A stretch of 8,042 bases of DNA from an uncultured Oscillospiraceae bacterium (GTDB taxonomy: Bacteria > Bacillota_A > Clostridia > Oscillospirales > Oscillospiraceae). Of the stretch, positions 1 to 7,300 are shown one piece after another. Every line of letters begins with the position of its first letter. Position 1 is the first letter of the stretch. Made by a program: the position numbers and the translations under genes. The stretch covers positions 1 through 8,042 of the forward strand of contig CAAFFR010000159.1 of assembly GCA_900762245.1 (NCBI GenBank), read 5' to 3'. Under the pieces are notes generated by a model. That model had not been told where the DNA came from. It did no database searches and saw only the letters and a list, made by a program, of their open reading frames with translations.

Positions 1-484
1 GCTGCCGGAGCAGCTGCAATCGCCCCTGCTGACCGCTGAATGGGAGTACCGACTGGGTGAGATCGAGCGTGGCGAGCTGGCCCCGGAGGATTTCATGGAT
101 GGAATTTCCACCATGCTCAAGGAGCTGGTAGGAACCTATCAGATGATTAAAGGCACCGAGTATCTGTTCGCTCCGCCCCGCGAGATGGTGGGCAAATGCC
201 CCCGCTGCGGCGGTGATGTGGTGGAGCTGCAAAAGGGTTTCTTCTGCCAGAACGAGGGCTGTAAATTTGCCATTTGGAAAAACAACAAGTGGTGGGAGCT
301 GAAGCGAAAGCAGCCCACCAAGGCCATCGTGACGGCGCTGCTCAAAAATGGCCGCGCCCATGTAAGCGGCCTGTACTCCGAGAAAACTGGCAAGACCTAC
401 GACGCCACCGTGGTGTTGGAGGACGATGGGCAGTACGCCAACTTCAAGCTGGAGTTTGACCGGCAGAAAGGAGGCGGCAAATGA
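1..484 (+). CDS. topB: DNA topoisomerase III, C-terminal part (5' truncated by window edge)
   Basis: This is the last 160 codons of a type IA topoisomerase, an enzyme that passes single DNA strands through a transient tyrosine-linked break; ICEs often carry their own copy for plasmid-like replication and transfer. The codon phase starts at base 2, and there is no start in the window. The opening residues (LLTAEWEYRLGEIERGEL, then PEDFM) match the end of the TopB core, where the family usually reads T-x-EWE-x2-L-x2-IE-x-G-x2-x-x-x-FM. A four-cysteine zinc ribbon follows: CPRCGG, then C-x4-C (fragment residues C66, C69, C82, C87). The tail (about residues 104-155) resembles the small C-terminal topoisomerase repeat (Toprim_Crpt): ALLKNGRAHVSGLYSEKTGK followed by a DA-x-VVLEDDG strand. 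The catalytic tyrosine lies upstream, out of view. The stop overlaps the next start (ATGA). Family assignment is firm; its role in the element is inferred. Confidence 0.93.
   Translation, partial: LPEQLQSPLLTAEWEYRLGEIERGELAPEDFMDGISTMLKELVGTYQMIKGTEYLFAPPREMVGKCPRCGGDVVELQKGFFCQNEGCKFAIWKNNKWWELKRKQPTKAIVTALLKNGRAHVSGLYSEKTGKTYDATVVLEDDGQYANFKLEFDRQKGGGK
467..483 (+). promoter_or_regulatory. Strong Shine-Dalgarno for the 93-residue gene, inside the end of topB
   Basis: AAAGGAGG at 467-474 lies 6 bases before the ATG at 481. It is embedded in the last topB codons and fixes the start of the downstream gene. The ATGA overlap points to translational coupling. Confidence 0.7.
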
Positions 485-762
485 AACTGAGCCTTTATGA
501 ACAGGAAACCATCATCCTCTACAACCAGGCTGAAGCCACCGCCGAGGTCTATACCCATGACCCCCGGCTACTGGAAAAGCTGCGGCGGCTGGCGGAGAAA
601 TACCCGGATCAGATTGTGAAAAAGGACCGCCAAACCTTTCTCGTTCCCAAACGCTGCGTGTCCGTCCGGGAACCGTACAGCGCCGAGCGCCGTAAGGCAG
701 CCAGTGAACGGGCCAAGGCTGCCGGGTACAGGCCACCCACCCCCAAGAAAGGCAATGAATGA
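481..762 (+). CDS. Small basic conserved ICE protein, function unknown
   Basis: A 93-residue protein that I recognise only as a type of small gene found between topB and the CHC2/ArdC gene in Clostridia ICEs; I know of no assigned function. The N-terminal half (MKLSLYEQETIILYNQAEAT, then AEVYTHDPRLLEKLRRLAEK) looks like a short beta strand pair followed by a helix. The C-terminal third is rich in lysine and arginine (ERRKAASERAKAAGYRPPTP) and probably unstructured, which would suit nucleic-acid or partner binding. There is no signal peptide, membrane segment or cysteine motif. The start is set by a strong Shine-Dalgarno, and the gene overlaps both neighbours by ATGA, so it is almost certainly translated with topB and the large downstream protein. 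Existence is well supported; function is open. Confidence 0.85.
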   Translation: MKLSLYEQETIILYNQAEATAEVYTHDPRLLEKLRRLAEKYPDQIVKKDRQTFLVPKRCVSVREPYSAERRKAASERAKAAGYRPPTPKKGNE

Positions 763-3700
763 GCATGGCCGAGAGCGTCTTTGAGGCCGTCAAACAGTCT
801 GTCTCCGTCCGGGAAGCGGCGCAGATGTATGGGATTGAGGTCAACCGGAGCGGCATGGCCTGTTGCCCGTTCCACGATGACAAAAATCCCAGCATGAAGC
901 TGAACGAGGAATACTTCTACTGCTTCGGCTGCGGAGCCACCGGTGATGTAATCGACTTCACAGCGAGACTCTACAATCTGTCCCCCAAAGAGGCCGCCGA
1001 GAAGCTGGCCCAAGATTTTGGCCTGGCTTATGACAGTCAGGCCCCTCCCCGGAGGCGCTATGTCCGGCGGAAATCCGAGGCCCAGAAATTCAAGGAGGAC
1101 CGGGACCATGCCTTTCGTGTCCTGGCCGACTACTTTCATTTGCTCCGCAAGTGGGAAACGGACTACACACCCAAAACACCGGAGGAAAATCCACATCCCC
1201 GATTCATGGAGGCAATCCAGAAAAAAGACTATGTGGGCTATCTGCTGGATTTTTTTCTGGAGGATACCCCTGATGAACAAAGACTGTGGATTGCCGAACA
1301 TCAATCAGAAATCGCCAATTTGGAAAGGAGAGTGAAAATCATGGCTGATAAGCCCACCAACCGGGAGCGGTTGCAGGAAATCACGGCGGGCATTGAACAG
1401 GGTATCAAGGAGCTGTTCGAGAGTGAAAAATATATGCGCTACCTGTCCGTCATGTCCAAGTTCCATCGCTACTCCGTCAATAACACCATGCTCATCTATA
1501 TGCAGCGCCCGGACGCCACCCTGGTGGCCGGGTTCAACAAGTGGAAAAACCAGTTTGCGCGCCATGTGAAAAAGGGCGAACATGGCATCACCATCATCGC
1601 CCCCACGCCCTATAAAAAGAAAATCGAGGAAATGAAGCGCGACCCGGACACCCATGCCCCCATTCTGGATGCAGACGGCAAGGCGGTTATGGAGGAAAAG
1701 GAAATCGAAATCCCCATGTTTCGCCCAGTCAAGGTGTTTGATGTGAGCCAGACGGACGGTAAGCCCCTGCCGGAGCTGGCTTCCTCCCTGTCCGGGACGG
1801 TTCCGCACTATGAAGCGTTTCTGGAAGCCCTGCGGCGCTCTGCCCCGGTTCCCATCGAGTTTGAGGCGATGGCCGCCAACATGGACGGCTATTTTTCACC
1901 CGACCGCCAGCGCATCGCCATCCGGGAAGGCATGAGCGAGGTACAGACCGTTTCTGCTGCTGTCCATGAGGTTGCACACAGCAAGCTCCACGACCCCAAA
2001 AAGTACGAGGCAGAGCCGACCTGGAAGATTGTGATGGTGAGCGAGGGCGGCATCAAACACGATTATCGCCTGGACTTTGCCACCGAAGCGGAGGCAGAAC
2101 AGGCCGCTGCCGAGGATGGCTGGCGCTATGTGGACGAAAATCAGTTTGAATGGCGGCTGGAAGTGGAGGAAGATCATTCGGCGGTGAAACAGACCGCCAG
2201 GAACCGCAATACCGAGGAAGTGGAGGCCGAGAGTATTTCCTATGCGGTCTGCCAGTATTTTGGTATCCAGACCGGTGAGAACAGTTTCGGGTATATCGCT
2301 ACCTGGAGCAAGGACAAGGACCTAAAAGAATTAAAAGCCAGTCTGGAGACCATCAACAAGACTTCCTGTGAGCTAATTAACGATATCGAGCGCAACTACA
2401 AGGAAATCTGTAAGGAGCGCGGCATTGAACTGAACGCCCCGAAAAAAGAAACTGTTCCGGTGGTTCTGCCGCCAGCAAGAGAACAGGCAGAGTCCTTTGC
2501 CCGCGAATATGTCTTGTATGCACAGGCAATTCGTGTCGAAACCCTTTCAGAAACAGAGATTCAGGCGCAAATTACCCAATACACGGATAAAATCCTGCAC
2601 CATGACATCGCGGATATGGTCCTCTTTTTGGAGGAACAGAAACAGGCAAAATGGGAACGGGACGAAGAAATGGAGATGGCTCTGGACAATGGCGCTGCCC
2701 CGGATGCCGATAACAGCAATTTTGTGGACCCGGAACATCTTTCCGCACAGCTTGCGTCTCTCTATCACACAGAGTATCAGGAGATTTCCGCCAATGCGGA
2801 ACATTCCCCGCAGGAACTGTCAGAACCCGCCGAGGCTCTGTTTCTTCTGAACGATGCCACCTATCTGCACATTCAGCCGTGCGATACCGGCTGGGACTAT
2901 ACCCTCTATGACAAAGAAACCATGAAAGAACTGGACGGCGGCCAGCTGGATACCCCGGAACTGTCCCGTTCCGCCGCTGTCCGGCAGATTTGTGAGGGGC
3001 TGGAACTGGAAAATCCGTCTGTTCAGGATGCCCCGCTGTCTATGATTGAGACCTTGCAGGATGCAGCCTGTCAGCAGATGCAGGAACAGGTCAGCCAGCA
3101 GACCGCAGAAACTGCCGACACCCAGCTGCCGGATGCTCAGGAACAGTCTTTGGATGAGTACCCCATGCCCGACAGCGAAGTATCTGTTTCGGATATGCAG
3201 GGATACGGCTACTTTCACGATGGGATGCTGCCTGTCACCAGAGAACGGGCGCTGGAACTGGACGCTGCCGGGTTGACCGTCTATATCCTCCATGAAGATA
3301 ACACGGAAAGCATGGTGTTTGACACCGAGGAAATCATGGAGCATGGCGGACTTTTCGGCGTGGAACACGAGGAATGGGAGCAAAGTCCGGCGTTCCATGA
3401 AAAGGTGTTGGAACGGCAGGACCGGCAGCTGGAACGGGAGCAGGCGTTTCTTGCCCATGAGGGCAGCTGCTTTGCCATTTATCAGGTGAGCCGGGATGAT
3501 CCGCAGAATGTGCGGTTTATGAATCTGGACTGGCTGCAATCGCACAATCTGGACGTGGACCGAAATAATTATGACTTAATCTACACTGCCCCGCTGAACG
3601 GTTCCGGCAGCACTATGGAGCAGTTGGAAACGCTGTATAAACAGTTCAACCTGCAAAAGCCGGTGGATTTTCACAGCCCGTCCCTGAGCGTCAGCGACAT

Positions 3701-4052
3701 TGTTGCCATCAAGCAGGACGGTAAGGTATCCTGTCATTACTGCGACAGCGTTGGTTTCACCGAGATTCCCGGATTCCTGCCGGACAATCCGCTGAAAAAT
3801 GCGGAAATGATGCTGGAGGATGACTACGGTATGATCGACGGCATCATCAACAACGGCCCAAAAGAGCCGACCGTGGCGCAGCTGGAACAGCAGGCCCGCA
3901 GCGGCCAGCCTATTTCCCTCATGGATTTAGCGGAAGCTGTCCACCGGGAGGAACGGGACAAGAAAAAGTCCGTCATGGAGCAGCTGAAAAGCCAGCCCCG
4001 GACGGAACACAAAAAGAAAGCGCCTAAAAAGAGCGCGGAAAGGGAGCTTTGA
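759..4052 (+). CDS. Polyvalent ICE protein: CHC2 zinc finger + ArdC-type antirestriction/metallopeptidase + LPD16-like/YodL/DUF4316 tail
   Basis: A 1097-residue cytoplasmic protein probably acting on incoming or replicating element DNA. Residues about 10-80 are a DnaG-type CHC2 zinc finger (C36, H39, C55, C58: CPFH and CFGC), but no TOPRIM primase domain follows. A helical, charged stretch leads to M195. Residues 195-285 form an ArdC-N-like ssDNA-binding domain (YSVNNTMLIYMQRPDAT). A zincin motif HEVAH at 403-407, with a likely third ligand at E489 or E491 (EVEAESISYAV), matches the ArdC metallopeptidase part. Residues about 692-752 resemble LPD16 (YLHIQPCDTGWDYTLYDKE). A Q/E-rich linker follows, then a module at 823-885 ending GLFGVEHEEWEQSP. 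Residues 905-1007 are YodL-like (FAIYQVSRDD, RFMNLDWL), and about 1008-1097 DUF4316-like, with a lysine-rich end. The start at 759 overlaps the previous stop (ATGA) behind a weak AAGAAAGG; ATG 765 is an alternative. A good internal start at 1341 could give a separate 903-residue product. Module names are from memory; CHC2 and ArdC are the surest. Confidence 0.92.
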   Translation: MSMAESVFEAVKQSVSVREAAQMYGIEVNRSGMACCPFHDDKNPSMKLNEEYFYCFGCGATGDVIDFTARLYNLSPKEAAEKLAQDFGLAYDSQAPPRRRYVRRKSEAQKFKEDRDHAFRVLADYFHLLRKWETDYTPKTPEENPHPRFMEAIQKKDYVGYLLDFFLEDTPDEQRLWIAEHQSEIANLERRVKIMADKPTNRERLQEITAGIEQGIKELFESEKYMRYLSVMSKFHRYSVNNTMLIYMQRPDATLVAGFNKWKNQFARHVKKGEHGITIIAPTPYKKKIEEMKRDPDTHAPILDADGKAVMEEKEIEIPMFRPVKVFDVSQTDGKPLPELASSLSGTVPHYEAFLEALRRSAPVPIEFEAMAANMDGYFSPDRQRIAIREGMSEVQTVSAAVHEVAHSKLHDPKKYEAEPTWKIVMVSEGGIKHDYRLDFATEAEAEQAAAEDGWRYVDENQFEWRLEVEEDHSAVKQTARNRNTEEVEAESISYAVCQYFGIQTGENSFGYIATWSKDKDLKELKASLETINKTSCELINDIERNYKEICKERGIELNAPKKETVPVVLPPAREQAESFAREYVLYAQAIRVETLSETEIQAQITQYTDKILHHDIADMVLFLEEQKQAKWERDEEMEMALDNGAAPDADNSNFVDPEHLSAQLASLYHTEYQEISANAEHSPQELSEPAEALFLLNDATYLHIQPCDTGWDYTLYDKETMKELDGGQLDTPELSRSAAVRQICEGLELENPSVQDAPLSMIETLQDAACQQMQEQVSQQTAETADTQLPDAQEQSLDEYPMPDSEVSVSDMQGYGYFHDGMLPVTRERALELDAAGLTVYILHEDNTESMVFDTEEIMEHGGLFGVEHEEWEQSPAFHEKVLERQDRQLEREQAFLAHEGSCFAIYQVSRDDPQNVRFMNLDWLQSHNLDVDRNNYDLIYTAPLNGSGSTMEQLETLYKQFNLQKPVDFHSPSLSVSDIVAIKQDGKVSCHYCDSVGFTEIPGFLPDNPLKNAEMMLEDDYGMIDGIINNGPKEPTVAQLEQQARSGQPISLMDLAEAVHREERDKKKSVMEQLKSQPRTEHKKKAPKKSAEREL
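1324..1343 (+). promoter_or_regulatory. Internal ribosome-binding site and in-frame ATG at the CHC2/ArdC boundary
   Basis: AAAGGAG at 1324-1330 precedes an in-frame ATG at 1341 by 10 bases, inside the 759-4052 gene. The ATG begins MADKPTNRERLQEITAG, which looks like a natural N-terminus of the ArdC/YodL-type protein. It would give a 903-residue product ending at the same stop. The ribosome site is much stronger than the one before 759. Whether it is used is inference. Confidence 0.55.
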
Positions 4053-4053
4053 T

Positions 4054-4269
4054 ATGGGAAACTTTACTTTTGAAGAAATGAACCTGATGTGCATTTACAA
4101 CACCGGCAGCCGCACCGGGCTGATGGAGGCTCTGACCGAGATGCACGGCGAACTTTCGCCGGAGGAAACGGAACTGCGAGAATTGACGGACAGCGCCCTG
4201 ATGAAGCTCCAGGCTATGAGCGATGCCGAGTTTGCCCAGCTGGAACTGTACCCGGATTTTGATGAATAA
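4054..4269 (+). CDS. TTRAP-family putative transposon-transfer assisting protein
   Basis: A 71-residue acidic protein that matches the TTRAP family, small proteins found in conjugative transposons of Firmicutes and named as transfer-assisting, though the biochemical role is not established. Family-like parts are the start (FTFEEMNLMCIYNTGSRTGL) and the end (ALMKLQAMSDAEFAQLELYP), which would form two or three helices; there is no zinc motif or membrane segment. The length is normal for the family. The ATG lies one base after the stop of the 1097-residue gene and has AAGGGAG at 4040-4046, 7 bases upstream, so it is probably co-translated. A likely terminator hairpin follows, so this looks like the last gene of the transcript. 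The family call is from recalled sequence likeness. Confidence 0.84.
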   Translation: MGNFTFEEMNLMCIYNTGSRTGLMEALTEMHGELSPEETELRELTDSALMKLQAMSDAEFAQLELYPDFDE

Positions 4270-4289
4270 GCATTTCATAAACACCCAAC

Positions 4290-4312
4290 GGGGCGGCGCA
4301 AAATGCCGCCCC
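4290..4312 (+). terminator. GC-rich hairpin, likely intrinsic terminator or attenuator
   Basis: A perfect 8-bp stem (GGGGCGGC at 4290-4297, GCCGCCCC at 4305-4312) closes a 7-base loop, 20 bases after the TTRAP stop and in the only intergenic gap of the window. The following ATTTCCATTTAA is only moderately T-rich, so termination may be partial and let transcripts read into the giant gene. No clear promoter is seen between the hairpin and the ATG at 4346, which supports read-through or processing. Confidence 0.55.
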
Positions 4313-4330
4313 ATTTCCATTTAACACGAA

Positions 4331-4348
4331 GGGAGGACAACAACCATG
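4331..4348 (+). promoter_or_regulatory. Shine-Dalgarno of the giant polyvalent gene
   Basis: GGGAGG at 4331-4336 lies 9 bases before the ATG at 4346. It decides the start of a long frame that runs out of the window. Confidence 0.65.
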
Positions 4349-7300
4349 CCATCCAAAACAGAATTTTACCGTCAGATGGCCGACCATGTGGCGACCCAGC
4401 TCACCGGCAGCTGGCAGGAATGGGCGGGATTTCTAACCACCGCTGCCCGTCTTTACAAGTATCCGTTCCATGAGCAACTGCTGATTTATGCCCAGCGCCC
4501 CGACGCTACCGCCTGTGCGGAGTATGATTTATGGAATGAAAAATTGGGCCGCTATGTGCGCCGTGGCTCCAAGGGTATCGCCCTGGTGGACGATTCCGGT
4601 GACAGGCCCCGGCTGCGCTATGTGTTTGACGTTTCTGACACCGGGACCCGCGAACATTCCCGCACTCCCTGGCTGTGGAAGATGGAGGAAGCGTATCAGG
4701 AGCCTGTGTCGGCCATGCTGGAGCACACTTACGAGGTTGGCGGCGATAACCTTGCCCAGCAGCTGGAGGCGGTGGCTCACAAGCTGGCAGGCGAATACTG
4801 GAACGAGCATCGCCAGGACTTGCTCTATATCGTTGACGATTCCTTTTTAGAGGAATATGATGAATTTAACATCGAAGCACAGTTTAAGGCAGCCGCTACT
4901 GTCAGCATTTCCTACGCCCTGATGTCCCGCTGCGGATTGGAGCCGGAACGCTATTTTACCCATGAGGACTTTATGGCGATTTTTGACTTCAACACCCCGG
5001 CTACCATTGGCGCACTGGGAACGGCGGTCAGCCAGATCAATCAACAGGTGCTGCGGCAGATTGGCGTTACCATCCGAAATTATGAGCGCGAACAACTCGC
5101 GGAAAGGAGCAAGCATCATGAAGAATCCCATGAACTACATCCAGAACGGAGATTACCTGATTCCCGACCTGAAGCTGAGCGAGCAGCCGGAGAAGCCCCT
5201 GGGCAAGTACGGCAGGACGCGGAAATCATACCTGAAGGAACACCGTCCCATCCTCTACAACCAGCTGCTGATGAGCGAGAAGCTGTACCCACACCTGCTG
5301 GAAATCGACGAGACCGCACAGAGCCGTCTGGAGCAGCTGATGCCCCAGCTGGCGGCGGCAGCGGGCGCGACGGAGCAGCTGAAAGCCAGCGACCCCATGA
5401 AGTGGGTGGGTCTGATGAACACCTGCAAGGCCCAGGCCGAGGAAATCCTGATGGCGGAGCTTATTCACAGCTGAGTTTCTTCCTCTCCGAAAACGAACAA
5501 ATCCGAATCATAGACGAAGCAGAGAATGTGAAAGCATCCTCTGCTTTTTCTTTTGCACAGGCTGACATCGACCATGTGCTGCGGCTGGGCGGCAACACGG
5601 ACCGCCAGAGGGAGCGTGTGGTTGCAGCCTTTGAAAAGCAGAAAACCACCGCCGAATTCGCAGACATTCTGAAAAATCTGTATCACGGCGGCAACGGGAT
5701 CGGCAGCGTCACCGCATGGTATGCCGAGGACGGCATCCATCTTTCCCACGGCAAAACAGCCCGTTACGACAAGTCCGCCCAGGTCATTTCCTGGGAGAGC
5801 GCCGCCGAGCGTATCGGCCAGCTTTTGCAGGATGGCCAGTTTGCCGCCAATGTGGAGCTGACCGAGGCGGCAGGCTATGAACGCTCCCTCCTTGCGGAAA
5901 AGTTCTGGAATCTGTACCACGATTTCAGCGAGGAAGCCAGAGAAGCCGGGTATCTGCCCAGCCTCGCAGGTAATCCGGGTCGTGGTTTCCCGGAGGAATC
6001 CGCATGGCTTGCCGAACAGCTGAACCGCCCGGAGTTTCGCCAGACCCTTGCGGAAGAATACGCCGCCTTCTGGACGGCCTACCAGCAGGACCGGGAGTTG
6101 CTGCGCTTCCACTACCACAAACCGAGAGAGATTTGGGAAAACCTGAAAGACCTGTCCCTGCCCCGCACTGCCTTTACCTCTCAGCTGATGGAAGTACCTG
6201 CGGTCAAGCAGTTCATCACAGAGGACGAGATCGACGCAGCCATGACCAGAGGCAGCGGATTTGAAAGTGGTAAAGGCCGGATTTTCACCTTTTTCCAGAA
6301 CCCCCATACGGACAAAGAAAAGGTGGATTTTCTCAAGAATGAGTACGGCACTGGCGGCCACTCTCACGCCCTGTCCGGCGCTGGGGGCAGCTGGGAAGAT
6401 CACGATGGAAAAGGTCTGCACTACAAAAAGGATGGCTGCCCGGATGTGCATTTCACATGGGAGAAAGTCGCCAAGCGGATTACCGATCTGATTCAAAAGG
6501 GCCGCTATCTCACCGAACAGGAACAGACGGAGTACGACAAAATCCAGGAAGAAAAGGCCCTGGCGGAAGAAGATGCCCTGCAAGCCCAGCAGCCGACCCC
6601 GGAGATATGGGAATACAACGGGGTCAAGGAGCGTCACCCGGATGATATGGTTTTGTATCAAATGGGCGATTTCTTTGAGCTGTACGGCGAGGATGCCAAA
6701 ACCGCCGCTGCGGAGCTGGGATTCAACCTTACAACCCGCGCTATCTCCGGCGGTGGCCGTGTGGAAATGTGCGGCTTTCCGGCAAACCGGCTGGAACAGG
6801 TTGTGGAACAGCTGCGGGATCGGCATGATGTGACCATTTCCGCTGTCCCGGAGGGCGGCAGGGAGCGTCAGGAATATTCCATGCCTTCCATCGACCATGA
6901 GGCGGAACAGGCCATCGACGCTCAGGAAGCGGAGTTTGGCGCAGACGGAATCAGAGTGTTCCAGGAGACCGAAGCAGCAGCCCCTACGATCCGGGAGCTG
7001 CATGAGAAATACAAGCCCATTGTGCTTGCCGCTGTTATGGAGGATGTGCCATACCGCAATGCCTGCGGTCACAGCGACCGCGAAAATGCTGTGATTGAGG
7101 GCAATGCCGCGATTCGTCGTGCCATCCTTGGCTCCAGTGATTTGGAGCTGATTCGGCTCTATTCCGATGTGCTGGTGTTCCGTCAGCGCCTGCACCGGGA
7201 AATTATTGACGAGACCTATCCACGGCTCCATGAAATGCTGCGTCCTCTCTCACAGGATGATATTGATGATGCCATCCGTGCATGGAATGGTGATATTCAG

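Noticed and set aside
609..1304. 231-codon minus-strand open frame across the junction of two + strand genes
   Set aside because: It spans a tight ATGA junction of real genes and has no recognisable motif; treated as an antisense shadow.
2820..3545. 241-codon minus-strand open frame opposite the LPD16/YodL region
   Set aside because: Shadow of a well-supported + strand gene; no ribosome site or family likeness seen.
4488..4850. 120-codon + strand open frame inside the ArdC-N-like part of the giant gene
   Set aside because: No ribosome site and a low-quality W/R/S/P-rich translation; it is an out-of-frame reading of the giant gene, unlike the tnpV case.
4962..5117. Upstream extension of tnpV to an ATG at 4962 (170 residues)
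   Set aside because: The extra 52 residues do not resemble TnpV, the region is coding in the giant frame, and a good ribosome site points to 5118.
5100..5480. Possibility that the giant gene is really two genes split by tnpV (a pseudogene or frameshift)
   Set aside because: The giant frame has no stop from 4346 to 8042 and resumes family-like sequence in the same frame after tnpV, so an intact single gene is the simpler reading. Kept as the main alternative to test.
5465..7231. 588-codon open frame on the minus strand opposite the giant gene
   Set aside because: No recognisable domain, and composition typical of antisense reading. The + strand there has repeated modules and a MutS-like motif. 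Long antisense frames are common opposite GC3-rich genes.
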